From Rhodopseudomonas palustris (GTDB lineage Bacteria; Pseudomonadota; Alphaproteobacteria; Rhizobiales; Xanthobacteraceae), in assembly GCF_003226555.1 (NCBI RefSeq), contig NZ_QKQS01000023.1, positions 1,465,104 through 1,529,103 of the forward strand: DNA of 64,000 bases, given 5' to 3'. Both the position numbers and the translations under genes were made by a program. Position 1 is the stretch's first letter, and each line of letters begins with the position of its first letter. This document shows, piece by piece, positions 38,653-47,712 of this stretch. A model generated the notes under the pieces. The model worked only from the letters and a program-made list of their open reading frames with translations. It was not told the origin of the DNA and did not search any database.

Positions 38653-40071
38653 TTGACGACCTATGTTTCGACCCGGGGCGACGCCCCGCGCCTCGGCTTT
38701 TGTGACGTGATGCTGACCGGGCTCGCCCGTGACGGCGGGCTGTATATTCCCGAAGTCTGGCCGCAGCTCACCCCCGACACAATCACCAGCCTGTTCGGCC
38801 GGCCATATTGGGAGGTCGCCGTCGAGGTGATCCGGCCGTTCGTCGCCGGCGAGATTTCCGACGCCGAGCTCGGCCGCATGGCCAACGAGGCCTATGCCAC
38901 CTTCCGCCACCCGGCGGTGGTGCCGCTGCGCCAGACCGGTCCGAGCCAGTTCGTGCTCGAGCTGTTCCACGGCCCGACGCTGGCGTTCAAGGACGTGGCG
39001 ATGCAGCTGCTGTCGCGGCTGATGGATCACGTGCTGGAGAAGCGCAAGCAGCGCACCACCATCGTGGTAGCGACCTCCGGCGACACCGGCGGCGCCGCGG
39101 TCGATGCTTTCGCCAACCTGAACAATGTCGACCTCATCGTGCTGTTTCCGCACGGCCGGATCTCCGACGTGCAGCGGATGATGATGACCACGTCCGGCGC
39201 GCCGAACGTGCATCCGTTGGCGATCGAAGGCCATTTCGACGATTGCCAGGCGATCGTGAAGGGGCTGTTCAACCACCACAAATTCCGCGATCAGGTGGCG
39301 CTGTCCGGCGTCAACTCGATCAACTGGGCCCGGATCGTCGCGCAGGTGGTGTACTATTTCACCAGCGCGGTGGCGCTCGGTGCGCCGAACCGGCTGGTCG
39401 ACTTCACCGTGCCGACCGGCAATTTCGGCGACATCTTCGCCGGCTATGTCGCCAAGAAGATGGGCCTGCCGGTGCGGCGGCTGAAGATCGCCGCCAACGT
39501 CAACGACATCCTGGCGCGCACGCTGAAGACCGGCATCTACGAGGTCCGCGAGGTCCACGCCACCACCTCGCCGTCGATGGACATCCAGGTGTCTTCGAAT
39601 TTCGAGCGGTTGCTGTTCGAGGCCTCCGGCCGCGACGCTGCGCTGATCCGCTCACTGATGGGCTCGCTGTCTCAGTCCGGCCGTTTCGTGCTGCCGGATG
39701 CGGTGCTGGCCGCGATCCGCGACGAGTTCGACGCCGGGCGTGCCGATGAAGCGGAGACCGAATCGGCGATCCGTGCCGCCTGGCGCGAGGCGGGCGATCT
39801 GATCGACCCGCACACCGCGGTCGCGCTCGCGGTGGCCGACCGCGACACCACCGATTCGAGCGTGCCGAACATCGTGCTGTCGACGGCCCATGCGGCCAAG
39901 TTCCCGGACGCCGTCGAAGCCGCCTGCGGCATCCGGCCCGGGCTGCCGGCCTGGCTCGACGGGCTGATGAGCAAGCCCGAATCGATCAAGATCATGCCGC
40001 GTGATCAGGTGGCGATCGAACATCATGTGCTGGCGGTGAGCCGCGCCGCCAAGCAAGGAGTCGCCGGATGA
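38653..40071 (+). CDS. thrC: Threonine synthase
   Basis: 472 residues from TTG 38653 with TTGGAGG five bases upstream; the first residues TTYVSTRGDAPRLGFCDVML match family starts. The PLP lysine is Lys113 in HGPTLAFKDVAMQ; SGDTGGAAVDAF and the PTGNFGDIFAGY loop bind phosphate and cofactor. It converts O-phosphohomoserine to threonine. Its TGA overlaps the M16 peptidase start as ATGA. A 220-bp gap upstream (38433-38652) holds no gene I can support. Confidence 0.95.
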   Translation: MTTYVSTRGDAPRLGFCDVMLTGLARDGGLYIPEVWPQLTPDTITSLFGRPYWEVAVEVIRPFVAGEISDAELGRMANEAYATFRHPAVVPLRQTGPSQFVLELFHGPTLAFKDVAMQLLSRLMDHVLEKRKQRTTIVVATSGDTGGAAVDAFANLNNVDLIVLFPHGRISDVQRMMMTTSGAPNVHPLAIEGHFDDCQAIVKGLFNHHKFRDQVALSGVNSINWARIVAQVVYYFTSAVALGAPNRLVDFTVPTGNFGDIFAGYVAKKMGLPVRRLKIAANVNDILARTLKTGIYEVREVHATTSPSMDIQVSSNFERLLFEASGRDAALIRSLMGSLSQSGRFVLPDAVLAAIRDEFDAGRADEAETESAIRAAWREAGDLIDPHTAVALAVADRDTTDSSVPNIVLSTAHAAKFPDAVEAACGIRPGLPAWLDGLMSKPESIKIMPRDQVAIEHHVLAVSRAAKQGVAG

Positions 40072-41357
40072 CCGTGGAAGTCAGCAAGCTGCCCTCCGGC
40101 CTCACGGTCGTCACCGACACCATGCCGCATCTCGAGACCGCGGCGCTCGGGGTCTGGACCGGCGTCGGCGGCCGCGATGAGAAGCCGGACGAGCACGGCA
40201 TCTCGCATCTGCTCGAACACATGGCGTTCAAGGGCACCACGCGCCGCACCTCGCGCGAGATCGCCGAGGAGATCGAGGCGGTGGGCGGCGATCTCAACGC
40301 CGGCACTTCGACCGAGACCACAGCGTATTACGCGCGGGTGATGAAGGCCGACGTGCCGCTGGCGCTCGATGTGCTGTCGGACATTCTCGCCAATCCGTCG
40401 TTCGAGGCCGAAGAGCTCGAGCGCGAGAAGAGCGTGATCGTGCAGGAGATTGGTGCCGCCCAGGACACCCCCGACGACGTCGTGTTCGAATATCTCAACG
40501 AGCTTTGCTACCCGGAGCAGCCGATCGGACGTTCGCTGCTCGGCACCGCCAAGACGCTGAAGAGCTTCAGCCGCGAGAAGCTGCAGTCCTACCTGTCGAC
40601 GCATTATCGTGGGCCCGACATGGTGGTGGCGGCGGCGGGCGCGGTCGATCACGCCCGCATCGTCGAGGAAGTCGCGCATCGCTTCGCCAGTTTCGACGCC
40701 AACCCGGCGCCCAAGCCGCAGCCGGCGATGTTCGGCGCGGGCGGCGCGCGCGTGGTGCATCGCGACCTCGAGCAGGCGCATCTGACGCTGGCGCTGGAGG
40801 GGCTGCCGCAGTCCGATCCGTCGCTGTTCAGCATGCAGGTCTTCACCAACATTCTCGGCGGCGGAATGTCGTCGCGGCTGTTCCAGGAGGTGCGGGAGAA
40901 GCGCGGGCTGTGCTACTCGATCTACACCTTCCACGCGCCCTACAGCGACACCGGCTTCTTCGGCCTCTACACCGGCACGGATCCGGCGGATGCGCCGGAG
41001 ATGATGGAGGTGATCGTCGACGTCATCAACGACGCGGTCGATACCCTGACCGAAGCCGAAATCGCGCGGGCAAAAGCGCAGATGAAGGCCGGCCTGCTGA
41101 TGGCGCTCGAAAGCTGCTCGTCGCGTGCCGAGCAGCTCGCCCGCCACATCCTCGCTTATGGCCGGCCGTTGCCGGTCGACGAACTGGTCGGACGGATCGA
41201 TGCCGTCACCGTCGACACCGCGCGCGAGGCGGGGCGTACGCTGTTGTCGCGCAGCCGGCCCGCCGTGGTGGCGCTGGGCAGCGGCCGCGGTCTCGACAGA
41301 GCTGCCGGCTTTGCTGAAGGCTTGACACAATCCAAGTCCAAGACGTCCTATCATTGA
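40068..41357 (+). CDS. M16-family zinc peptidase (mitochondrial processing peptidase-like)
   Basis: 429 residues. The inverted zinc motif HLLEH is at residues 47-51, with the downstream Glu in EREKSVIVQEIG, and FGLYTGTDPADA typical of the C-terminal half. Single-chain homologues of the mitochondrial processing peptidase beta subunit are coupled to thrC in many alphaproteobacteria, as here by a 4-base overlap. Its physiological substrate is not known. Confidence 0.93.
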   Translation: MTVEVSKLPSGLTVVTDTMPHLETAALGVWTGVGGRDEKPDEHGISHLLEHMAFKGTTRRTSREIAEEIEAVGGDLNAGTSTETTAYYARVMKADVPLALDVLSDILANPSFEAEELEREKSVIVQEIGAAQDTPDDVVFEYLNELCYPEQPIGRSLLGTAKTLKSFSREKLQSYLSTHYRGPDMVVAAAGAVDHARIVEEVAHRFASFDANPAPKPQPAMFGAGGARVVHRDLEQAHLTLALEGLPQSDPSLFSMQVFTNILGGGMSSRLFQEVREKRGLCYSIYTFHAPYSDTGFFGLYTGTDPADAPEMMEVIVDVINDAVDTLTEAEIARAKAQMKAGLLMALESCSSRAEQLARHILAYGRPLPVDELVGRIDAVTVDTAREAGRTLLSRSRPAVVALGSGRGLDRAAGFAEGLTQSKSKTSYH

Positions 41358-41417
41358 TCTGACGCCGCGGGTTGCGGCGTTCGTGGCCCGCCGATTTTGC
41401 GGGTCGGGAGTGCCGCC

Positions 41418-42005
41418 ATGGCGCTGTTTCGTATGCCCTCCGTCGGCCCTGCTGCTCTGGCGCCGCGCGGCAACGGGTTGCTGCTGCGCTCGCCGCAGAT
41501 GGCGGATTTCCCGCAATGGGCCGAACTGCGTGAGTACAGTCGGGCCTATCTGACGCCGTGGGAGCCGATCTGGCCGTCGGACGATTTGACCCGTGCCGGC
41601 TTTCGCCGCCGACTGCGGCGCTACGCCGAGGACATTTCCGCCGATCGTTCCTATCCGTTTCTGGTGTTTCGCGAGCAGGACCAGCAGCTAGTCGGCGGAG
41701 TCACCCTGGCGAATGTCCGTCGCGGCATCGTGCAAGCCGGCACGATCGGCTATTGGATCGGCCAGCCGTTCGCCCATCAAGGGTATATGACGGCTGCGTT
41801 ACGGGTGCTGCTGCCGACGCTGTTCGGCGAACTCAACCTGCATCGTGTCGAGGCCGCCTGCATCCCGACCAACTCCCCGTCGATCCGGGTGCTGGAGAAA
41901 TGCGGCTTCACCCGGGAGGGGCTGGCGCGGCGCTATCTGTGCATCAACGGCGTCTGGCAGGACCATCTGTTGTTCGGCCTTCTGCACGAGGATTTCCGCG
42001 GCTGA
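41418..42005 (+). CDS. GNAT-family N-acetyltransferase (RimJ-like)
   Basis: 195 residues from ATG 41418 (GGGAG upstream). Features are LLLRSPQMADFPQWAELR, IGYWIGQPFAHQGYMTAALR (acetyl-CoA loop) and NSPSIRVLEKCGFTREG, matching RimJ/RimL-type enzymes that acetylate protein N-termini, often of ribosomal proteins. It follows the peptidase by 60 bp and may share its transcript. Confidence 0.9.
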   Translation: MALFRMPSVGPAALAPRGNGLLLRSPQMADFPQWAELREYSRAYLTPWEPIWPSDDLTRAGFRRRLRRYAEDISADRSYPFLVFREQDQQLVGGVTLANVRRGIVQAGTIGYWIGQPFAHQGYMTAALRVLLPTLFGELNLHRVEAACIPTNSPSIRVLEKCGFTREGLARRYLCINGVWQDHLLFGLLHEDFRG

Positions 42006-42100
42006 TTCGTCCCATTCCGAATCGCCTGCGCCTTTGGTTCGCCGGCATTGCTTTGCTATAACCCCGGCCGACGAAACGATGGCAATGCCGGGTGGAATGA

Positions 42101-42757
42101 ATGGCTCAGGAGATTGAACGGGTGCCGACGCGGTACCGGACCTCGCGGGCGGCGCGGGTCACGGTGGCGGTGGCGATCTGCGGCACAGTGCTGGCGGCGA
42201 CGCCGGCGTCGTCGCAATCGTTCACCGATCGCTTCAAAAGCCTGTTCGGCGGCTCGTCCGACCAGGAGCCGTCGCCGACCGTCACCAATGGTCCGCCGGT
42301 CGAAAGCCAGCTGACCTGTCCGTCGGTGACGGTGCGCTCCGGCGCCTCGACTTATGCGGTCGGCCTGCCGGGCAAGGAAGCTAGCGGTGCTGATCTGCGC
42401 TATCAGGCGGTGATCAGCCGCACCGCGCGCGAATGCAATCTCAATTCCGGTGTCATCACCGCCAAGATCGGCATTCAGGGCCGGATCATCGCCGGCCCGG
42501 CGGGCGCACCGACCTCCGTCGACGTGCCGCTGCGCATCGCCGTGGTGCAGGAAGGCGTGTCGCCGAAGACGATCTTCACCAAGGCGTATCGGACGACGGT
42601 TTCGATGCAGCCCGACGGCAGTGTGCCGTTCAGCCTAGTGGCCGAGGACGTCGCCTATCCGGCGCCGTCGGTCGCCGCCAACGATGCCTACGTGTTCTAT
42701 ATCGGCTTCGATCCTCAGGCGCTGAAGCCGGAGCCGCGGTCCCGCAAGCGGAGATAG
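42101..42757 (+). CDS. Conserved envelope protein of unknown function
   Basis: 218 residues with an N-terminal hydrophobic export segment (VTVAVAICGTVLAATPASSQ), then a beta-rich domain with two cysteines (LTCPSVTVRSG, ARECNLNSG). No enzymatic motif is visible. The position of one Cys is not that of a lipobox, so it is probably periplasmic rather than lipid-anchored. It ends just before a bidirectional terminator. Confidence 0.7.
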   Translation: MAQEIERVPTRYRTSRAARVTVAVAICGTVLAATPASSQSFTDRFKSLFGGSSDQEPSPTVTNGPPVESQLTCPSVTVRSGASTYAVGLPGKEASGADLRYQAVISRTARECNLNSGVITAKIGIQGRIIAGPAGAPTSVDVPLRIAVVQEGVSPKTIFTKAYRTTVSMQPDGSVPFSLVAEDVAYPAPSVAANDAYVFYIGFDPQALKPEPRSRKRR

Positions 42758-42807
42758 CCGAACCTCGTCAGGAACGGCGGCGGCGCCGATCCGATGTCAC
42801 CGAGAAA

Positions 42808-42847
42808 ACAAAAGGCCGGCGCGATCGCTCGCGCCGGCCTTTTTTGG
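42808..42847. terminator. Bidirectional terminator between envelope gene and atp operon
   Basis: Stem AGGCCGGCGCGA / TCGCGCCGGCCT (12 bp, loop TCGC) flanked by AAAA on the left and TTTTTT on the right. It can end both the rightward envelope gene and the leftward atp operon. Confidence 0.9.
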
Positions 42848-42871
42848 TTTGTTCTGGAAAAAGGCGTTAGC

Positions 42872-43363
42872 TCAGTTGAGCTTGCCGCGGACTTCCTGGA
42901 TGCCCTTGCTGAGCAGCTCGTCGGCGAGGTTGCCCTTGACCGATTCAGAGAGGATCCGCGAGGCCGCCGCAACCGCAGCTTCGGCAGCCGCCGCGCGAAC
43001 GTCGGCGAGCGCCTGGGCTTCGGCGAGGGCGATCTTGCTCTCCGCGGTCTTGGTGCGGCGAGCGACAAAGTCTTCCAGCTTGGCCTTGGCTTCCGCTGCG
43101 ATCCGTTCGGCATCGGCCTTGGCGCTGTCGACGATCGCCTGAGCTTCGCGTTCGGCCGAGGCGCGGCGCGCCCGGTAGTCGGCGAGCAGCTTGGCAGCCT
43201 CGTCCTTCAGCTTGCGCGCTTCGTCGAGCTCCGCCTTGATCCGGTCGCGACGCTTGTCCAACGCCTGCAGCACGGTGCGGTGCACGCCGAAATAGGCGAA
43301 CACGCCGAGCAGGATGACGAACGCAACGGCGACCCAGGTCTCTGCTTCTGCGAAGATTGCCAT
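42872..43363 (-). CDS. atpF: ATP synthase F0 subunit b
   Basis: 163 residues from ATG 43363 (GAGG upstream). One N-terminal membrane helix ([17 protein letters not shown]) and a long alpha-helical stalk rich in Ala, Glu, Lys and Arg. It pairs with b' to form the peripheral stalk that holds F1. It starts 5 bp after the b' gene ends. Confidence 0.94.
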   Translation of the reverse strand: MAIFAEAETWVAVAFVILLGVFAYFGVHRTVLQALDKRRDRIKAELDEARKLKDEAAKLLADYRARRASAEREAQAIVDSAKADAERIAAEAKAKLEDFVARRTKTAESKIALAEAQALADVRAAAAEAAVAAASRILSESVKGNLADELLSKGIQEVRGKLN

Positions 43364-43368
43364 CAGCC

Positions 43369-43926
43369 TCAACCCTTCAACGAAGCGTCGACTGCGCTGT
43401 CCACCGCCTTGCCGTCCGGCGTGACGCCGGCAAGCTGCTGGACGATCGCCGAGGCGGCGTCCGACGCGATGTTGCGCACGTTACCCATTGCCGCAGTCCG
43501 AGTTGCAGCGATGGTCTTCTCGGCGTCGGCGAGCTTCGCCGCCAGCCGTTCTTCCAGCGTCTTGCGCTCGGCTTCCGCCTGCGCATTGAGCTTTTCGCGG
43601 GTCTCCGCACCGATCGCCTGGGCCCGGGCGCGGGCGTCGGCGAGTTCGGCCTCATAGGCCTTCAGCGCGTCGTCCGCCTCGCCCTTCAGCTTCTGCGCGG
43701 CCGCCAGATCGCCGTCGACGGTCTTCTGCCGCTCTTCGATCACACCGCCGACGCGCGGCAGTGCGATCTTGGAAACGATCAGGTAGAGCGCGACGAACGC
43801 GATCGCCAGAGACACCAATTGCGACGCAAAAGTGCTCTGGTCGAACGGCGGAAACGCAGCGTGTCCATGGGCGTCGGCTTGCGTATGGGCAGTGGTGCCC
43901 TTGGCATCGCCATGACCTTCAGCCAC
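43369..43926 (-). CDS. atpF': ATP synthase F0 subunit b'
   Basis: 185 residues: a His/Asp-rich N-terminus ([18 protein letters not shown]), one membrane helix ([20 protein letters not shown]) and a long stalk helix. The duplicated b/b' pair is usual in alphaproteobacteria and photosynthetic bacteria. Confidence 0.94.
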   Translation of the reverse strand: MAEGHGDAKGTTAHTQADAHGHAAFPPFDQSTFASQLVSLAIAFVALYLIVSKIALPRVGGVIEERQKTVDGDLAAAQKLKGEADDALKAYEAELADARARAQAIGAETREKLNAQAEAERKTLEERLAAKLADAEKTIAATRTAAMGNVRNIASDAASAIVQQLAGVTPDGKAVDSAVDASLKG

Positions 43927-43982
43927 GGGCTTCTCCTGTTCGGCCGGTCGCGACCCGAAGGGTCAGGACCGGATTTTGGATC

Positions 43983-44210
43983 TTAGAGGGCGAACAGCAG
44001 CAGCAGGGCGATCAGCAGCGAGAAGATGCCGAGCGCTTCGGTCACCGCGAAGCCGAAAATCAGGTTGCCGAACTGGCCCTGAGCGGCCGAGGGATTGCGC
44101 ACCGCAGCGGCGAGGTAGTTGCCGAAGATGATGCCCACGCCAGCGCCGGCGCCACCCATGCCGATGCAGGCAATACCAGCGCCAATGTACTTCGCGGCAA
44201 TCGGATCCAT
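43983..44210 (-). CDS. atpE: ATP synthase F0 subunit c
   Basis: 75 residues, two helices. The first has the glycine-rich [10 protein letters not shown] packing motif and the second the proton-carrying Glu58 in [12 protein letters not shown]. It forms the rotating c-ring. Confidence 0.96.
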   Translation of the reverse strand: MDPIAAKYIGAGIACIGMGGAGAGVGIIFGNYLAAAVRNPSAAQGQFGNLIFGFAVTEALGIFSLLIALLLLFAL

Positions 44211-44258
44211 GTTAACGAACTCCTGTTGGGGTTTGGTTGTAGACGTCGGTGGTCAGGC

Positions 44259-45002
44259 TCAGTGGCCCGGATGCATCGCATCGTTGAGATAGATGCAAGT
44301 CAGAATGGCGAACACGTAGGCCTGCAGGAAAGCCACCAGGATTTCCAGGGCGGTGAGCGCGATCACCATGATCAGGGGCAGCGTGGCGCCGAACCAGCCG
44401 GCGATCCCGATGCCGGCGAGCAGCGGGATGAAGCTCGCGAACACCTTGAGGGCGATGTGGCCGGCGAGCATGTTCGCGAACAGACGAACCGAATGCGAAA
44501 TCGGCCGCAGGAAGAACGAGAACACTTCGATGAAGACCACCAGCGGCAGCACGAAGATCGGAATTCCGGACGGCACGAACAGCTTGAAGAACTTCAGGCC
44601 GTTCTTGGCGAAGCCGTAGATCACCACGGTCAAGAACACCAGCAGCGCCAGCGCGGCGGTGACGATCAGGTGGCTGGAAACCGTGAAGGTGTAGGGAATG
44701 ATGCCGACCAGGTTGGACACGCAGATGAACATGAAAAGCGTGAACACCAGCGGGAAGAACTTCATGCCTTCCTTGCCGGCCGTCGATCGGATCGTGTTGG
44801 CGACGAACTCATAGGAGAGTTCGGCCATCGATTGGAACCGGCCGGGCACCAGCTTACGGCCGGGGGCCAGCATCAGAATGCCGATCAGCGCCACCGCGGC
44901 GAACATGTACGCCGAGGAATTGGTGAACGCGATCTCCTGATTGCCGATATGGCCGATCGTGAAGATCTTCTGGATATTGAATTGGTGAATCGGATCGACC
45001 AT
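44259..45002 (-). CDS. atpB: ATP synthase F0 subunit a
   Basis: 247 residues, five to six membrane helices. SHSVRLFANMLAGH contains the essential arginine facing the c-ring, and the C-terminal helix ILVAFLQAYVFAILTCIYLN carries conserved polar residues of the proton half-channel. Confidence 0.96.
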   Translation of the reverse strand: MVDPIHQFNIQKIFTIGHIGNQEIAFTNSSAYMFAAVALIGILMLAPGRKLVPGRFQSMAELSYEFVANTIRSTAGKEGMKFFPLVFTLFMFICVSNLVGIIPYTFTVSSHLIVTAALALLVFLTVVIYGFAKNGLKFFKLFVPSGIPIFVLPLVVFIEVFSFFLRPISHSVRLFANMLAGHIALKVFASFIPLLAGIGIAGWFGATLPLIMVIALTALEILVAFLQAYVFAILTCIYLNDAMHPGH

Positions 45003-45074
45003 CCGCCCGCTTCTCTCGGTCCCGCCGGGTTATCGCCGGCTCAATGACATCAATCGTCTGGCTGCGCCTCGACG

Positions 45075-45458
45075 TCAGTGCATTGTCGGCTTCTGAACCA
45101 CGCCTGCCGACCGCACCACGTTCACCACACCGGCGATGAAGCCGAGCAGCACGAACACGATGAGACCCCAAGGCGAAATCGACAACAAACGGTCGATACC
45201 CCAGCCTAGCAATGCCCCGCCGGCAACGCCCGCGACCAGTTCCGAGGAAAGCCGAAAACCGAGTGCCATCGCCGAGGCTCTGGCAGGTCCGTCTTCACTT
45301 CCTGTTCCGGATTGGTCCGACTGGAGTTTCCGGCTTTCCCGAGAATGGGTGAGCCGTTGTTCCAGGCTTCCGAGCCTTGCGGAAAGCGCGGCCTCCTCGG
45401 GTGATCCGTCGCGCGTTTCATGCGGTCGCCTGCTGCTGTCGTGCGTGTCGTCCGCCAT
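45075..45458 (-). CDS. atpI: ATP synthase accessory protein AtpI
   Basis: 127 residues from ATG 45458. A polar N-terminal half is followed by two membrane helices (AGVAGGALLGWGIDRLLSI, LIVFVLLGFIAGVVNVVRSA), the AtpI pattern. First gene of the F0 operon (atpI-atpB-atpE-atpF'-atpF). AtpI is thought to aid c-ring assembly or magnesium supply. Confidence 0.9.
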   Translation of the reverse strand: MADDTHDSSRRPHETRDGSPEEAALSARLGSLEQRLTHSRESRKLQSDQSGTGSEDGPARASAMALGFRLSSELVAGVAGGALLGWGIDRLLSISPWGLIVFVLLGFIAGVVNVVRSAGVVQKPTMH

Positions 45459-45528
45459 GTCGTGGAGACCCGAACTAGCTGCCGCTAACGATGAAATAAC
45501 GCCCCAGAGACCCTTAAAAGCCGCGCGG

Positions 45529-45557
45529 ACCATACTGACCGCCTGTAGGCAAGTCAA
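45529..45557 (-). promoter_or_regulatory. atp operon promoter
   Basis: Minus strand -35 TTGACT (45552-45557), 17-bp spacer, -10 TATGGT (45529-45534), 71 bp before atpI. The spacer contains the small dyad GCCTACAGGC. The rest of 45459-45759 shows no gene. Confidence 0.6.
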
Positions 45558-45759
45558 GATTCGGTCGCAGCCACTTACAGCGTTGTTTTGGCTGATTTTA
45601 TTGATGATCTGCGAGTCGATGCGATAACTTGTCCGCAGTGCATTTGCGGCGCTGCGCCATGATCCGGCTTGCATGGTGCGAATGGCTCTGATCCGATGCC
45701 TTCCGCTTCCAGCGATCCGTTCGCAACGGCTCGCTGGAAAGCCCGCCATCGGAGACCTC

Positions 45760-46395
45760 ATGTCGCGCCGGATCGACTACTACTTCTCGTTTCAATCGCC
45801 CTGGGCCTATATCGGCCATCAGTCGTTGCGGCGGCTGGTGGAGACCTATGCACTCGAGCTCTCCTACAAACCCGTGTTGTTGGGCGAGCTGTTTTCCGAG
45901 ACCGGCGGCTTGCCGCTGGCGAAACGGCATCCGGCACGGCAGCTCTATCGCGCAGTCGAACTGCAGCGCTGGCGCGACAAGCGTGGTCTCGACTTCAAGT
46001 TGTGGCCGAAGCATTGGCCGTTCGATGCGCGGCTCGCTGACGGCGTGGTGATCGCCGCGCTCGCCGACGGGCTCGATCCGGAGCCCTATCTGCAGCGCGC
46101 TTATGCCGCGGTGTGGGAACGGGAGCTCGATCTCACTCAGAAGGCGGTGCTGACCGAGCTCGCCAATGCCGCCGGCTTGCCGGGCGAACGACTGGTCGCA
46201 CAGGCTGGTTCTGACCAGATTCGCGCCGCTTACGAGCAAAACCGGCTGGATGCGATCGCCGCCAACGTGTTCGGCTCGCCCGCTTACGTGCTCGATGGCG
46301 AGGTGTTCTGGGGCCAGGACCGGATCGAACTCCTCGAGGATGCGTTGAAGTCCGGTCGCGAGCCGTACCGGCCGGTGGACCGAGCCCCCATATAG
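45760..46395 (+). CDS. DsbA-family 2-hydroxychromene-2-carboxylate isomerase-like protein
   Basis: 211 residues from ATG 45760 (GGAGACC upstream). The N-terminus RRIDYYFSFQSPWAYIGHQS has Ser in place of the CxxC, as in the HCCA isomerase/kappa-GST branch, and the C-terminus has NVFGSPAYVLDGEVFWGQDR. Such proteins use glutathione as cofactor in isomerisation of aromatic breakdown products. There is no naphthalene pathway nearby, so the substrate is unknown. Confidence 0.85.
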   Translation: MSRRIDYYFSFQSPWAYIGHQSLRRLVETYALELSYKPVLLGELFSETGGLPLAKRHPARQLYRAVELQRWRDKRGLDFKLWPKHWPFDARLADGVVIAALADGLDPEPYLQRAYAAVWERELDLTQKAVLTELANAAGLPGERLVAQAGSDQIRAAYEQNRLDAIAANVFGSPAYVLDGEVFWGQDRIELLEDALKSGREPYRPVDRAPI

Positions 46396-46430
46396 GCGGG
46401 GTCTCGAATCTTTAACGCGGAGCATCCCCG

Positions 46431-47021
46431 ATGAGCTTTGCACGATTGGCCGTGGATTTTTCCGGCGGCGCCCGCCGCGGCCCGCGGGCGGCCGTGTTGG
46501 CGTTGCTGGTCGCGTTCGGCGGAGCAGGTGGTGCGGTGGCTGAAACGCCGCTGCCGGACAGCGAGAATGGCCGCTATACCTTCACCCCGTCGGCCGATGG
46601 GGTGGTGCGGCTCGATACCCGAACCGGCAAGGTCTCGACCTGCACCGACAAGGGCAGTGGATGGGCCTGCTATGCGGTCGCGGACGAACGCGCCGCGTTC
46701 GATGCCGAGACCGGACGGTTGCAGGCCGAGATCGATCGGCTGAAGCAGGAAGCCGATGCGCTGCGCGCCGCCAACGACAGCCTGAAAGCGCAGCTCGCCA
46801 GTACCGGGCAGCCGGGTGCCAAGATTGATGAGGCGATGCCGAAGAGCGACCGGCTGCCTCAGCCGCAGGTCACCGAGAAGGATGGCCAGCGTAAGCTGGA
46901 AATCCCTCTACCGAGCGATCAGGACGTCGATCGGGTGGTGGGCTTCCTCGAGCGCGCCTGGCGCAAGCTGGTCGATATGGCGACCCGGGTGCAGCGGGAC
47001 ATCAGCGGCGACAAGATCTGA
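46431..47021 (+). CDS. Exported coiled-coil protein of unknown function
   Basis: 196 residues. A signal peptide ends near GGAVAETP, then a small domain with two cysteines (KVSTCTDKGSGWACYAVADE) and a coiled coil (LQAEIDRLKQEADALRAAND). The C-terminal part has an amphipathic helix (RVVGFLERAWRKLVDMATRV). I recognise it as a conserved Bradyrhizobium-group hypothetical, nothing more. Confidence 0.7.
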   Translation: MSFARLAVDFSGGARRGPRAAVLALLVAFGGAGGAVAETPLPDSENGRYTFTPSADGVVRLDTRTGKVSTCTDKGSGWACYAVADERAAFDAETGRLQAEIDRLKQEADALRAANDSLKAQLASTGQPGAKIDEAMPKSDRLPQPQVTEKDGQRKLEIPLPSDQDVDRVVGFLERAWRKLVDMATRVQRDISGDKI

Positions 47022-47044
47022 GCGGTCGTGGCGCGAGGCCTTCG

Positions 47045-47521
47045 ATGAGTTCATCCCGCACCGTGACCCGCACGCCACTGGCGCGCGGGGCCGTCACGAC
47101 CGTCGCCTCTTCGCTGCTGACCGTGCAGACGGGCGGCGCCGGGTTCACCGATATCACTCGCGAGATCGCTGCGTTCGTTGCCGAGGCGCAAGCGCAGGAC
47201 GGCGGCGTCACCGTGTTCGTGCGCCACACCTCGGCGTCGCTGACGATTCAGGAAAATGCCGATCCGACCGTGCTGGCCGATCTCACCACCGTGCTGAACC
47301 GGCTCGCGCCGGAGAACGCCGGTTGGCGCCACGACACCGAGGGACCCGACGACATGCCGGCGCACGTCAAGACCATGCTGACGTCGGTGTCACTGCAGAT
47401 CCCGGTGCGACAAGGACGGCTCGCGCTGGGCACCTGGCAGGGCGTTTATCTGATCGAACACCGCGCACGGCCGCACCGCCGCGAGATCGTGCTGCAGTTT
47501 CTCGGTGCGACGGAGTCATAA
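47045..47521 (+). CDS. YjbQ/UPF0047 family protein
   Basis: 158 residues. FVRHTSASLTIQENADPTV, then WRHDTEGPDDMPAHVKTML and LGTWQGVYLIEHR are the invariant segments of this family, which is described as a secondary thiamine-phosphate synthase enzyme. The physiological role is unsettled. Confidence 0.93.
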   Translation: MSSSRTVTRTPLARGAVTTVASSLLTVQTGGAGFTDITREIAAFVAEAQAQDGGVTVFVRHTSASLTIQENADPTVLADLTTVLNRLAPENAGWRHDTEGPDDMPAHVKTMLTSVSLQIPVRQGRLALGTWQGVYLIEHRARPHRREIVLQFLGATES

Positions 47522-47645
47522 CTCTTCCCGAGATGCACTGAGCCCTTATCCCCAAGAACCCGGCGACGGTTCGAGACGGCGCTTCGCGCCTCTTCGCCAC
47601 GAGTTGCACAGGTTGTTAGCGGCCTTATCTCACGGCCAAATGCAA

Positions 47646-47673
47646 AGCGGCCGCGGATTACTCCGCAGCCGCT
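47646..47673 (-). terminator. Probable terminator of the MFS gene
   Basis: A 12-bp stem with one mismatch, AGCGGCTGCGGA / TCCGCGGCCGCT on the minus strand, loop GTAA, 40 bp past the MFS stop. The T-tract is short (TTTGCATTT), so activity is uncertain. Confidence 0.5.
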
Positions 47674-47712
47674 GCTGTCTGGTTGGTCCGGCGCAGGCGC
47701 CGAACTAATGCA